Positions 56,387 through 64,000 of a stretch of DNA of 64,000 nucleotides are shown here, piece after piece. Under the pieces are notes generated by a model. It did no database searches. It had not been told where the DNA came from and saw only the letters and a list, made by a program, of their open reading frames with translations. The position numbers and the translations under genes were made by a program. Within the stretch, counting starts at the first letter, position 1. Each line of letters opens with the position of its first letter. Origin of the DNA: Brevibacillus parabrevis (lineage in GTDB: Bacteria > Bacillota > Bacilli > Brevibacillales > Brevibacillaceae); the NCBI RefSeq assembly GCF_003710905.1, contig NZ_RHHV01000009.1:186001-250000 (forward strand). Direction: 5' to 3'.

Positions 56387-57312
56387 TCCTGGTTCTCCCG
56401 CAAAACTTGTGCGAGCACCTCGCCCGCTCCTTGCGCGAGCAGCGCTTCCGCCACCTGAACGCCGAGCGCCAGCGCATCCGTGCCTGTCGCCGTGTTTTTG
56501 AACAGCTGTTTTCCATCCGGCGAGCCGACCATGCCTGTCAAAGTGATCTGCTTCGCCTCATCCACGGTCGCATACGCCCCGATCGGAACTTGACAGCCGC
56601 CTTGCAGCTTGTGCAGGAAGCTGCGCTCGGCTGTAACAGCCAGACGCGTAGGCTCATCATCAAGCTGTTTCAACAGGGCCAGCGTCTCTTCATCATCTGC
56701 GCGGCATTCGATGGCGAGCGCACCCTGTCCGACAGCTGGCAGGCTGATTTCCACGGGCAAATATTGCGAAATGTTTCCCGCATACTGGACGCGCTCCAGA
56801 CCCGCTGCCGCCAAAATGATCGCATCGAAGTTGCCTTCTTCCAGCTTGCGGATGCGCGTATCAATGTTTCCACGCAGCGACTCGATCTGAATGTCCGGGC
56901 GATGCGCGAGAATTTGCGCACTGCGGCGCAGGCTGCTGGTTCCGACCAGCGCCCCCTCCCGCAGCTCATCAAGCGTTTTTCCATCCAGGGAAAGCAGAAC
57001 GTCCCGCGGGTCAACGCGCTTCGGAATCGCTCCGATCACGAGTCCTTCCGGCAATTCGGCTGGCATGTCTTTCAAGCTGTGCACCGCCAAATCCGTTTCC
57101 TTGTCGTACAAAGACTGTTCGATTTCTTTGACGAACAAGCCTTTTCCGCCCACCTTGGACAGAGTAACATCGAGAATCCGGTCGCCTTTTGTCACAATCT
57201 CATGCAGTTCAAAATCAGCTTCCGGCGCGATTTCCTGCAGTTTCGCTACAACCCACTTCGTCTGGGTGAGCGCCAGCTTGCTGCGCCGCGTACCCACTTT
57301 CCATTTTCCCAT
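56383..57312 (-). CDS. hemC: Porphobilinogen deaminase
   Basis: A 309-residue hydroxymethylbilane synthase. The dipyrromethane cofactor would attach to Cys240 in LQGGCQVPIGA. GTRRSKLALTQT, HSLKDMPAELP and RRSAQILAHRPD, holding the acid and arginine residues of the active site, are intact. It is coupled to hemD by a four-base overlap. Confidence 0.96.
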   Translation of the reverse strand: MGKWKVGTRRSKLALTQTKWVVAKLQEIAPEADFELHEIVTKGDRILDVTLSKVGGKGLFVKEIEQSLYDKETDLAVHSLKDMPAELPEGLVIGAIPKRVDPRDVLLSLDGKTLDELREGALVGTSSLRRSAQILAHRPDIQIESLRGNIDTRIRKLEEGNFDAIILAAAGLERVQYAGNISQYLPVEISLPAVGQGALAIECRADDEETLALLKQLDDEPTRLAVTAERSFLHKLQGGCQVPIGAYATVDEAKQITLTGMVGSPDGKQLFKNTATGTDALALGVQVAEALLAQGAGEVLAQVLRENQE

Positions 57313-57336
57313 GACAGCCTCCTTGATGAACAGCCG

Positions 57337-58155
57337 CTACCACCAGCTGTGAAATGTAGATGTCGTGATTCCTAAGAAATTGATGAGCAAAAGCAAAAAC
57401 GCCAAGACGTTCCATTGCGCCATCCTGCGCATTTGCATCGTATCGCGAAATCGCTTGTACAGCCAGAACGAATAGCTGGCCAAGACGAGCAAAGAGAGCA
57501 CGACTTTGGAATCCAGCAAAAATTTCTCCGGCAGTACCATTTTTCCCCAAATGATCCCCAGCACAATCGAGAGCAGCAGCATCGGCACACCGAGCATATT
57601 CATCCGGTAAGCGTAGCCCTCCAATTGATCGAGACTGGGCAATCTGCGCAAAAGCGGAGTCCAGCGGCGCTCCTTGAGCATCTTATGCTGCAACAGGTAC
57701 ATCGCTGAAAAGATCATCGACAGAGAGAAAGCTCCGTAGCTGAACATCGCCAGCGTCACATGTGTCAACAGAAGCTCAGAGGTCAGCACACTGGATACAG
57801 CGACGATGGGCGTCTCTGGCAAAAACATCGACATGACCAGGACGACAAATCCGATGATATTTGTAAAAAAAACCAGTAAATCAATGCGAAAAAAATAGTG
57901 AATGGCAAGCGACAGACTTACCAGCACCCATGAGTAAAAAAACAGCGTCTCAAACAGTGTAATGACAGGAAAATAAGCTTTCATCACCGTTTGCGACACA
58001 AAAAAAGCGGTTTGCAAGGCCCAAACGACAATAAGCAACCCGAAAGCCAAACGATTGACTTTCCGGTTGCTTTGCAAGAAGTCGTTAAAATAGAAGAGAA
58101 CACTTGCAGCGTAGAGAAAGATCGTCAGGTCGTAGATCCATCTCACCTCGGCCAT
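57337..58155 (-). CDS. hemX: HemX, CcsA-family membrane protein
   Basis: A 272-residue protein with about eight transmembrane helices, related to CcsA/CcmC cytochrome-assembly proteins but without the WWD heme motif. In B. subtilis HemX lowers the cellular level of HemA. It sits between hemA and hemC, as in other bacilli. Confidence 0.92.
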   Translation of the reverse strand: MAEVRWIYDLTIFLYAASVLFYFNDFLQSNRKVNRLAFGLLIVVWALQTAFFVSQTVMKAYFPVITLFETLFFYSWVLVSLSLAIHYFFRIDLLVFFTNIIGFVVLVMSMFLPETPIVAVSSVLTSELLLTHVTLAMFSYGAFSLSMIFSAMYLLQHKMLKERRWTPLLRRLPSLDQLEGYAYRMNMLGVPMLLLSIVLGIIWGKMVLPEKFLLDSKVVLSLLVLASYSFWLYKRFRDTMQMRRMAQWNVLAFLLLLINFLGITTSTFHSWW

Positions 58156-58221
58156 GCACTCTCTCCCCTCTTTCCCTATCGGTTTCTATCGATGGCAGTA
58201 TCGTTTTTGCAAAGAAGGTTG

Positions 58222-59583
58222 TTAGTCCGGCAGGCGGGAAGCCAATACCTTTTCACGAGCTGCTGGTTGTTTTGTTTTATCGTCTGCCCAGATCGCCTCC
58301 TGCTCTTTGCGTTCCAGGATTTCTTCCAGAGCAAACATCTTGGTGAAAATGTCCAGCACTTCTTCTCCGGATTTGGTAGCTGCCATCTCCTTCAGACGGA
58401 CAACCGGATCATGCATTAGCTGATTGACGATCCCTTTTGTCGTCTTGCGGATGATGTGCATCTCGCGCTCCGTCAAGTTTGGCAGCTTGTTTTCAATCTT
58501 GCGCATCGCTTCGCCTTGAATGGTGAGCGTTTTTTCACGCAGGGCAGCGATCAGCGGCGCTACTCCGAGCGTCTGGTACCAGGCGGTAAACGCCATGATT
58601 TCCTCTTCGATCATAGCCTCCAGTCGCTCCGCTTCCCGCGAGCGCTCTGCGACGTTGCTTGCGACGATGCCTTCCAGATCATCGATATCGTACAAAAAGA
58701 CGTTATCCAGATCGTGCAGATCAGGGTTCAGGTCACGGGGAACCGCAATATCCACCATGAACAGCGGGCGGTGCTTCCGCTGCTTCATGATCGGCGCCAA
58801 ATCTTGCTTGCCGAGGACGTACCCGGTCGCTCCCGTCGAGCTGATGACGATGTCTGCGGTGAGCAGCGCCTCAGGCAACTGCTCCATCGTACAGGAATCC
58901 CCTTTGAATTTTTCCGCCAAAAGCTGCGCTCTCTCCAGCGTGCGGTTTGCTACCGTGACGCGTTCGGAACCGTTGGCGTGCAAATGTTTGGCAGTCAGCT
59001 CGCTCATTTTGCCCGCTCCGACAATCAGGACGGACTTCCCGGCGAAAGAGCCGAATATTTTTTTGCCCAGTTCAACCGCCGCATAGCTGACCGAAACGGC
59101 GTTTTGTCCGATAGCCGTCTCCGTATGGGCACGCTTCGCGAACGTAATCGCTTGCTTGAACAGCGTGTTGAACACGGTTCCCGTCGTTTTCTGCTCTTGC
59201 GCCATCAAAAAGGCATCGCGCACCTGACCGAGAATTTGCGTCTCTCCCATCACCATCGAATCAAGACCAGCAGACACTCTAAACAGATGGTCGATTGCCT
59301 GTTCGTTCTCTTTTATATAGAGGTGATCCTTGAATCGTTCTTTTTCCACACCGAACCATTCCGCCAAAAAACGACGCGAATAGTCCCGGCCGATATTCGC
59401 CTGATCGCAAACGACGTAAATTTCCGTACGGTTGCATGTCCCCAAGATGACACATTCTGCAATACTCTTCGTCTGGGAGAGAAGATGAAGAGCGCGCACA
59501 GTCCCATCATCGCTGAATGTAAACTTTTCGCGAACTTCGACAGGTGCCGTTTTATAATTTAAGCCCAGCAAAAGAATATCCAT
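58222..59583 (-). CDS. hemA: Glutamyl-tRNA reductase
   Basis: A 453-residue NADPH-dependent reductase that makes glutamate-1-semialdehyde from glutamyl-tRNA, the committed step of heme synthesis. The catalytic Cys50 is in ILGTCNRTEIY, the NADPH site is LIVGAGKMSELTAKHL, and a C-terminal dimerisation helix follows. The ATG at 59581-59583 follows GGGAGGAC; the upstream in-frame ATG codons lack support. In B. subtilis it is the first gene of hemAXCDBL and controlled by PerR. Confidence 0.95.
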   Translation of the reverse strand: MDILLLGLNYKTAPVEVREKFTFSDDGTVRALHLLSQTKSIAECVILGTCNRTEIYVVCDQANIGRDYSRRFLAEWFGVEKERFKDHLYIKENEQAIDHLFRVSAGLDSMVMGETQILGQVRDAFLMAQEQKTTGTVFNTLFKQAITFAKRAHTETAIGQNAVSVSYAAVELGKKIFGSFAGKSVLIVGAGKMSELTAKHLHANGSERVTVANRTLERAQLLAEKFKGDSCTMEQLPEALLTADIVISSTGATGYVLGKQDLAPIMKQRKHRPLFMVDIAVPRDLNPDLHDLDNVFLYDIDDLEGIVASNVAERSREAERLEAMIEEEIMAFTAWYQTLGVAPLIAALREKTLTIQGEAMRKIENKLPNLTEREMHIIRKTTKGIVNQLMHDPVVRLKEMAATKSGEEVLDIFTKMFALEEILERKEQEAIWADDKTKQPAAREKVLASRLPD

Positions 59584-59636
59584 AATGTCCTCCCAGAATG
59601 ACATACTTGCATACGCCATATGTAAAATGCACTATT

Positions 59637-59645
59637 ATTATAACA
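59637..59645 (-). promoter_or_regulatory. Extended -10 promoter of hemA, with a PerR-like half-site
   Basis: The minus strand reads TGTTATAATAATA. It contains an extended -10 element (TGTTATAAT), and TTATAATAAT matches one half of the PerR box TTATAATNATTATAA; the second half is poor. No -35 match. PerR control of hemA is known in B. subtilis but not certain here. Confidence 0.45.
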
Positions 59646-59773
59646 TTATGCCCGTAAACGGACATGAGTAATTGTGAAAAGTTTATTAACTGAACGCACT
59701 TTTGGGCGCTCATAGAGTCGAATCGCTAGGGTGCAAACCGCGGCAAAAAGCGACAAATGGCGCATAAATCCGC

Positions 59774-59802
59774 TTGAAATCCCATTGCCGATACCGTATG
59801 AT
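59774..59802 (+). promoter_or_regulatory. Sigma-A promoter of the EamA transporter gene
   Basis: TTGAAA and TATGAT separated by 17 bases on the plus strand, 62 bases above the start codon. The interval 59584-59864 between the divergent genes holds this and the hemA promoter and nothing else I recognise. Confidence 0.7.
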
Positions 59803-59864
59803 GCTGGCTATACGTCTATAAATATAAAATTTCGTAAACAAGCCGGGAGGAGAGAAAAGAAGCA

Positions 59865-60806
59865 TTGAGAAAACCATGGATGGCAGACATAACGCTGCTT
59901 CTTATCGCTTTGGTCTGGGGAACCACATTTTTAATCGTACAGCAGGCGATCGCCTCACTGCCCCCCAACACGTTCAATGCTGTGCGCTTCACAGTAGCCG
60001 CTCTGTTTTTGCTCGTCATTCTATTGATTCGCAATCGTCGCCAGCTTACCGAGTTCCGCGGTCCGATCATTCGCGCTGGCATCATTCTCGGCTTCTGGCT
60101 CTGTCTTGGCTACGCTCTGCAAACAGTCGGCCTGCTTTACACGACGCCTTCCAAAGCCGGATTTATTACAGGCTTGTCTGTCGTGCTCGTGCCGCTGTTC
60201 TCTTTTTTGCTTTTGCGCGACAGAATCAAGGTTGTCGCCGTCATTGGCGTGATTCTCGCAGCAGCAGGCTTGTATTTGCTGACCCAAAATCAGGAGTTTT
60301 CGTTCAACCTGGGTGATGCGCTCGTGTTCGGCTGTGCGATTTGCTTCGCCATGCAGATCGTTTTTACCGGAAAGTACGCGCCACACTTCTCGGCCTTGCC
60401 GCTCGCCATCGTTCAACTGGGCACCGTCGCGGTCATGAGCTGGCTCTACGCTTTTTTCTTCGAAGACTGGAGCCGTGCGTTTGATCCGGCGATCTTGTTC
60501 ATCCCCGAAGTGGCAATGGGCCTGATCGTCACGTCGATCTTTGCGACCGCGCTTGCCTTTTTGGCCCAGACGGCTTTGCAAAAGCAAACCAGCTCGACGC
60601 GAGTGGCACTCATTTTCGCCCTTGAGCCTGTGTTTGCCGCCCTTACTTCGTACATCTTCATTCATGAAGTATTGAACGGACGACAGCTGACTGGCTGCTT
60701 GATGATTTTTACCGGAATGATCCTGGCAGAGCTGCCGATCGCCCAATGGCTCCAGCAAGCTCGCGAGCGAAAAGACAAAACAAAAGCAGGCCGCGAATCG
60801 GCCTGA
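59865..60806 (+). CDS. EamA/DMT-family transporter
   Basis: A 313-residue membrane protein with ten predicted transmembrane helices in two EamA halves (LLLIALVWGTTFLIVQQAI and DALVFGCAICFAMQIVF open them). DMT exporters move amino acids, metabolites or drugs; no substrate can be assigned. The start is TTG at 59865-59867 with GGGAGGAGAG about ten bases upstream; an in-frame ATG at 59880 is an alternative. It is one of few plus-strand genes, divergent from hemA. Confidence 0.88.
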   Translation: MRKPWMADITLLLIALVWGTTFLIVQQAIASLPPNTFNAVRFTVAALFLLVILLIRNRRQLTEFRGPIIRAGIILGFWLCLGYALQTVGLLYTTPSKAGFITGLSVVLVPLFSFLLLRDRIKVVAVIGVILAAAGLYLLTQNQEFSFNLGDALVFGCAICFAMQIVFTGKYAPHFSALPLAIVQLGTVAVMSWLYAFFFEDWSRAFDPAILFIPEVAMGLIVTSIFATALAFLAQTALQKQTSSTRVALIFALEPVFAALTSYIFIHEVLNGRQLTGCLMIFTGMILAELPIAQWLQQARERKDKTKAGRESA

Positions 60807-60826
60807 CTGAGTGGCAAAAATGACAG

Positions 60827-60866
60827 AAAAAAGGTTCCTTCTCCCCGCTGGAAAAGGAACCTTTTT
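60827..60866. terminator. Bidirectional terminator between EamA and GH84 genes
   Basis: AAAAAGGTTCCTT pairs with AAGGAACCTTTTT. T runs follow on both strands, so it can end both convergent transcripts. Confidence 0.85.
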
Positions 60867-60925
60867 CCATGAAATTGGCTGTGACCGCTTGCGGCCAACA
60901 AGCTCCGACGCGCCTGGATCGCGCG

Positions 60926-62278
60926 TCAGGAGCTTTTTTTCACTTCCTGCAAAATGGCATCGACAAACAGCTGCATGACTTGCCCGCACACTTTTTGCGG
61001 CAATCGCTCCGTCCGCTTGAGCCACTGCCGCAGCCGCATCAGGTGGAAAGCCGCATGCGGCACTCGACCGCTCGTTCCGTGGTCGATCAAGGCGACAGCC
61101 GATTGCCCCACTTTTGCCCAATGGCGGTATTTTTCAATCCACGGCCGCGCTTCCTTCGCGAGCTTGTAGTTGCTCATTCCTCCCAGCAGCTGGTGGGCGG
61201 TCTGCTCCATCTCGCGGAAAAGCAAGTTCAGCTCAGAGACTGCTTTGTTCCGATCCCCCTGCAAAAACTGAAAGCGAAAGGACAGAAACGCTTCGAGCAG
61301 ACGCGGCGACTCGACTTCACACAAAAACGAGCTTTGCACATTATCGGCAAACGCGAAAAAAGCATCGGCATCGGCATCACCCGCTACCTCTGCCACCGCC
61401 TGTTTCCAGGCGATGTGCGGATCGTAGCCGTACGGATCGCGCAAATACGCAGCCGTCGTCATCAACGGAATCTTGGAACACTCCGGCAGCGACATCGCAT
61501 TCGCCACATAACCCGAGGCGTGTTGCCACAAGTCGGGGTCGCGATGGCGCAAGGGGCCGATGTGCAGCTCGTTTGCCATAGCCAGATCGTTCACTGGGTA
61601 GTTGTCCCAGTAAAACGGCTTGTGGCGCGTGTACTCGGCAAAGCGTACAGCATCCCCATCTGTCAAGTACGGAGAACAGACGAAGCGTCCCGTCCAGAAC
61701 AAATCCATCTCTTCGGACAAATGCTGGCCGAGATGCTGGATATACGGCTCTTTGCCAATCCCTTTGTACTGGGTCGGACAAACAAACAGCCTGACCGGCT
61801 CGCCCCATCCTTGCATCATCTCCCATACCCGGCTGGCCGTTTGCACGTGAGCGTCTGCCAGGTGAGCGAACTGCGCAATGTCTTGCTCATGCAGCAAGTG
61901 CATGGGAATGTCGTCAAACAACAAGGAAAAATACCGGACGCCTTTGTCGTACATCGTCCGATATTTTTGAACAAGCTGCTTGATATGGACCGGATTCGCA
62001 TATTCCATGCTAAGGCCGGGGCTTAAACAGTAGACGAACTGCATCTGGCGCTGCCTTGTGCTGTCAATCAGTTCGTCCAGCTGACGCATCGCTTCTGTCG
62101 GGTGCGGCTCCATCCAGCGCTCCCGCAAAAACAGATCGTCTTTTGGCGAGTAGAAATAGGCATTGTAATCGTGCCGATGCAAAAAATCAATCATGTCCAG
62201 CCGCTCTGCATGCGTCCAGGGCGTTCCGTAGAAGCCTTCGATCACACCGCGTACGGCAAAGCAAGCCAGTTTGCTCAC
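60926..62278 (-). CDS. GH84 (O-GlcNAcase-like) beta-N-acetylhexosaminidase
   Basis: A 450-residue TIM-barrel enzyme of glycoside hydrolase family 84. The substrate motif GVIEGFYGTPW is at 11-21 and the catalytic pair Asp122-Asp123 in LLFDDIP is intact; NYPVND and MSLPECSKIP also fit. No signal peptide, membrane helix, carbohydrate-binding or histone-acetyltransferase-like domain is seen, so it should act in the cytosol on GlcNAc-containing substrates. The start is GTG at 62276-62278 after GGGGAGG. B. subtilis has no homologue at this site. Confidence 0.88.
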   Translation of the reverse strand: MSKLACFAVRGVIEGFYGTPWTHAERLDMIDFLHRHDYNAYFYSPKDDLFLRERWMEPHPTEAMRQLDELIDSTRQRQMQFVYCLSPGLSMEYANPVHIKQLVQKYRTMYDKGVRYFSLLFDDIPMHLLHEQDIAQFAHLADAHVQTASRVWEMMQGWGEPVRLFVCPTQYKGIGKEPYIQHLGQHLSEEMDLFWTGRFVCSPYLTDGDAVRFAEYTRHKPFYWDNYPVNDLAMANELHIGPLRHRDPDLWQHASGYVANAMSLPECSKIPLMTTAAYLRDPYGYDPHIAWKQAVAEVAGDADADAFFAFADNVQSSFLCEVESPRLLEAFLSFRFQFLQGDRNKAVSELNLLFREMEQTAHQLLGGMSNYKLAKEARPWIEKYRHWAKVGQSAVALIDHGTSGRVPHAAFHLMRLRQWLKRTERLPQKVCGQVMQLFVDAILQEVKKSS

Positions 62279-62332
62279 AAGAATGCCTCCCCTTCCCAGT
62301 TGCGGATTGGGTCTTGGACTTTTTCTCTTCCC

Positions 62333-62989
62333 TTACTCTGACTCGCTTGAGGTCGCTGCCGGAACCGAAGCTGCTGCTCCCGCTTCCTGTGCAGACTCGT
62401 TGCTTTCGCGCAGACGGCGCATGATTTCTCCCCACAGCTCATCTTTGCCTTGTCCTGTTTCCGAAGAAAACACGATGATCGTATCGCCGCCACGCATGTT
62501 CAAAGTCTGACGAATGATTTTTGTATGTTGCAGCCAGCGTCCACGGGCAATTTTGTCGCCCTTGGTCGCCACGATCACTGTAGGAATGCCGATCTGTTTG
62601 CACCAGTCGTACATCGCCACGTCGTCCTTGGACGGTGCGTGGCGAATGTCAACCAGCTGGATGACAAACCGCAGCTGTTCGCGGTTTTTCAGGTAGCCTT
62701 CGATCATTTTTCCCCATTGTTCCTTGATCGTCTTCGCGACCTTGGCGTAGCCGTAGCCGGGGAAATCGACGAAATAGAGCATCTGATTGACGCGGAAGTA
62801 GTTCAGCGTCTGGGTCTTGCCGGGCCGCGAGCTGATGCGGGCAAGCCCTTTGCGGTTCATCATTTTGTTGAGCAAGGAAGACTTGCCCACGTTGGAGCGG
62901 CCTACCAGCGCAATCTCGTGCAGGCCGTCCTCCGGGTATTGTTTCGGTCCGACAGCGCTGATGACGAACTCGGATGATGTTACTTTCAT
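62333..62989 (-). CDS. ysxC: Ribosome biogenesis GTPase YsxC/EngB
   Basis: A 218-residue essential GTPase for late 50S assembly. G-domain motifs: GRSNVGKSS (G1, about 30-38), DFPGYG (G3), TKGDK (G4) and FSSETG (G5). The last 25 residues are an Ala/Ser/Glu-rich tail. The ATG overlaps the lonA stop by four bases, the conserved lonA-ysxC pairing. Confidence 0.96.
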   Translation of the reverse strand: MKVTSSEFVISAVGPKQYPEDGLHEIALVGRSNVGKSSLLNKMMNRKGLARISSRPGKTQTLNYFRVNQMLYFVDFPGYGYAKVAKTIKEQWGKMIEGYLKNREQLRFVIQLVDIRHAPSKDDVAMYDWCKQIGIPTVIVATKGDKIARGRWLQHTKIIRQTLNMRGGDTIIVFSSETGQGKDELWGEIMRRLRESNESAQEAGAAASVPAATSSESE

Positions 62990-64000
62990 GCTTTGTCACC
63001 TGCTGTCGGCTGTTTGGTCAGAGCGTGGCGCAATACTTCATCCAGGTGCTCGACCGGATAAAAAGTCAGTTCTTTTCGCACGCTCTCCGGAATATCTTCA
63101 ATGTCTTTCTCGTTGTCTTTTGGCAAAATAATCGTCGTCAAGCCAGCGCGATGGGCTGACATGCACTTTTCTTTCAGGCCGCCAATCGGCAGCACTTTGC
63201 CGCGGAGCGTGATTTCCCCGGTCATGCCCACTTCTTTTTTCACAGGAACCTGGGTCAGAGCCGAGACAAGCGCGGTCGCCATCGTAATCCCTGCGGACGG
63301 ACCGTCTTTCGGAATCGCGCCTTCTGGAACGTGAATGTGAATGTCGTTCTTCTCATGGAAGGCCGGATCAATTCCCCACTGGTCCGCGCGCGAGCGAATG
63401 TAGCTGAACGCAGCCTGCGCCGATTCCTTCATCACATCGCCGAGTTTTCCGGTCAGGGTGAGCTTGCCTTTTCCAGGCAAAATGCTGACCTCTACGTTCA
63501 ACGTATCCCCGCCTGCCTGTGTCCAGGCAAGACCTGTTACGGAGCCGATCTGGTCTTTTTGCTCTGCCAATCCGTAGCGGAAGCGCGGTTTTCCGAGCAG
63601 CGTCTCCAATGTTTTGGCCGTGACCACGACACGCTTCTTTTCTCCGCTGACGATCAGCTTCGCTGCTTTGCGGCATACATTGGCGGATTCCCGGTTCAAG
63701 TTGCGCACGCCTGCTTCACGCGTATACAGGCGGATGAGCTTCAGCATGGCATCTTCGTGCACTTGCAGCTTATCCTTGCCAAGACCGTGCTCCTCCATCT
63801 GTTTGGGCAGCAAGTACCCGCGCATGATGTTGAGCTTTTCCAGCTCGGTGTAGCCGGAGATCGAGATGACCTCCATCCGGTCGAGAAGCGGACGCGGAAT
63901 CGTATCGAGACTGTTCGCCGTCGTGATGAACATGACATTCGTCAGATCGTACGTCTCTTCAATATAGTGGTCGCTGAACTTGTCGTTCTGGTTCGGGTCC
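62986..64000 (-). CDS. lonA: ATP-dependent protease LonA (5' end cut by window edge)
   Basis: The final 337 residues of LonA; the N-terminal domain and Walker motifs lie outside the window. The fragment starts [20 protein letters not shown] in the AAA+ module, includes MFITTAN and the alpha-helical lid, and ends with the protease domain. The catalytic Ser is in [13 protein letters not shown] and the Lys in [13 protein letters not shown]. The reading frame is open to 64000, so the gene is continuous with sequence beyond. Confidence 0.96.
   Translation of the reverse strand, partial: DPNQNDKFSDHYIEETYDLTNVMFITTANSLDTIPRPLLDRMEVISISGYTELEKLNIMRGYLLPKQMEEHGLGKDKLQVHEDAMLKLIRLYTREAGVRNLNRESANVCRKAAKLIVSGEKKRVVVTAKTLETLLGKPRFRYGLAEQKDQIGSVTGLAWTQAGGDTLNVEVSILPGKGKLTLTGKLGDVMKESAQAAFSYIRSRADQWGIDPAFHEKNDIHIHVPEGAIPKDGPSAGITMATALVSALTQVPVKKEVGMTGEITLRGKVLPIGGLKEKCMSAHRAGLTTIILPKDNEKDIEDIPESVRKELTFYPVEHLDEVLRHALTKQPTAGDKA

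Overview
The window is a contiguous piece of chromosome from an endospore-forming Gram-positive bacterium. It carries safA, spoVID, spoIIB, spo0B, spoIVFA/FB and coat kinases. Gene order follows the Bacillus subtilis lon-ysxC-hemA...valS-folC...spoIIB-maf-radC-mreBCD-minCD-spoIVFAB-rplU-ysxB-rpmA-spo0B-obg-pheB-pheA-safA region, but with many insertions. The moderately GC-rich sequence, an RNase E/G gene between rplU and spoIVFB, and protein resemblances point to Brevibacillus or a close relative in the Paenibacillaceae. The genus is an inference. Nearly all genes are on the minus strand, so transcription runs from high to low coordinates. Only four loci are on the plus strand: two small genes, one broken acetyltransferase and one EamA transporter.

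Layout in the direction of transcription. 64000-58222: lonA (partial), engB, a GH84 glycosidase, a divergent EamA transporter, then the heme operon hemA-hemX-hemC-hemD-hemB-hemL down to 53313. 53178-45883: accessory genes (GyrI-like protein, a very basic HipA_2-like kinase, hydrolase, exported 5'-nucleotidase, PadR-DUF1700-DUF4097 operon), then the later heme genes hemE-hemH-hemY (to 43512). 43335-39874: spoVID with two degenerate coat-kinase genes. 39471-35941: a PP2C phosphatase / ATPase kinase / STAS antagonist partner-switching trio. 35969-29010: T-box-controlled valS, then folC-murC, and FapR-box fabH. 28871-17443: spoIIB, DUF4321, maf, radC, mreB-mreC-mreD, mrdA (PBP2), minC-minD, rodA and a cold-shock gene with a long leader. 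17283-10360: spoIVFA-spoIVFB, rng, rplU-ysxB-rpmA, spo0B-obg and a PilZ-like gene. 9404-7737: DUF1641-ndh behind a Rex box. 7233-2557: pheB-hom-thrC-thrB-pheA as one amino-acid operon from a good sigma-A promoter to a terminator. 2440-1: safA and a coat kinase that runs off the window.

How the genes work together. The heme genes, in two blocks about 8 kb apart, cover glutamyl-tRNA to uroporphyrinogen III and on to coproheme by the coproporphyrin branch; the final HemQ step is not here. mreBCD, PBP2, RodA and MinCD form one rod-shape and division-site cluster. SafA, SpoVID and three coat-kinase homologues belong to spore coat and cortex assembly. Regulatory sites read from the sequence include a valine T-box, a near-consensus Rex operator, a near-consensus FapR operator, an L21-type leader, a candidate sigma-E promoter for spoIVFA, and many intrinsic terminators.

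Most of the window is conserved core genome. I see no CRISPR, prophage, insertion sequence, tRNA or rRNA. The best candidates for undescribed biology are the partner-switching trio without a neighbouring sigma factor, the very basic kinase-like protein, the paired degenerate coat kinases, and a fourfold 48-residue repeat inside PBP2.
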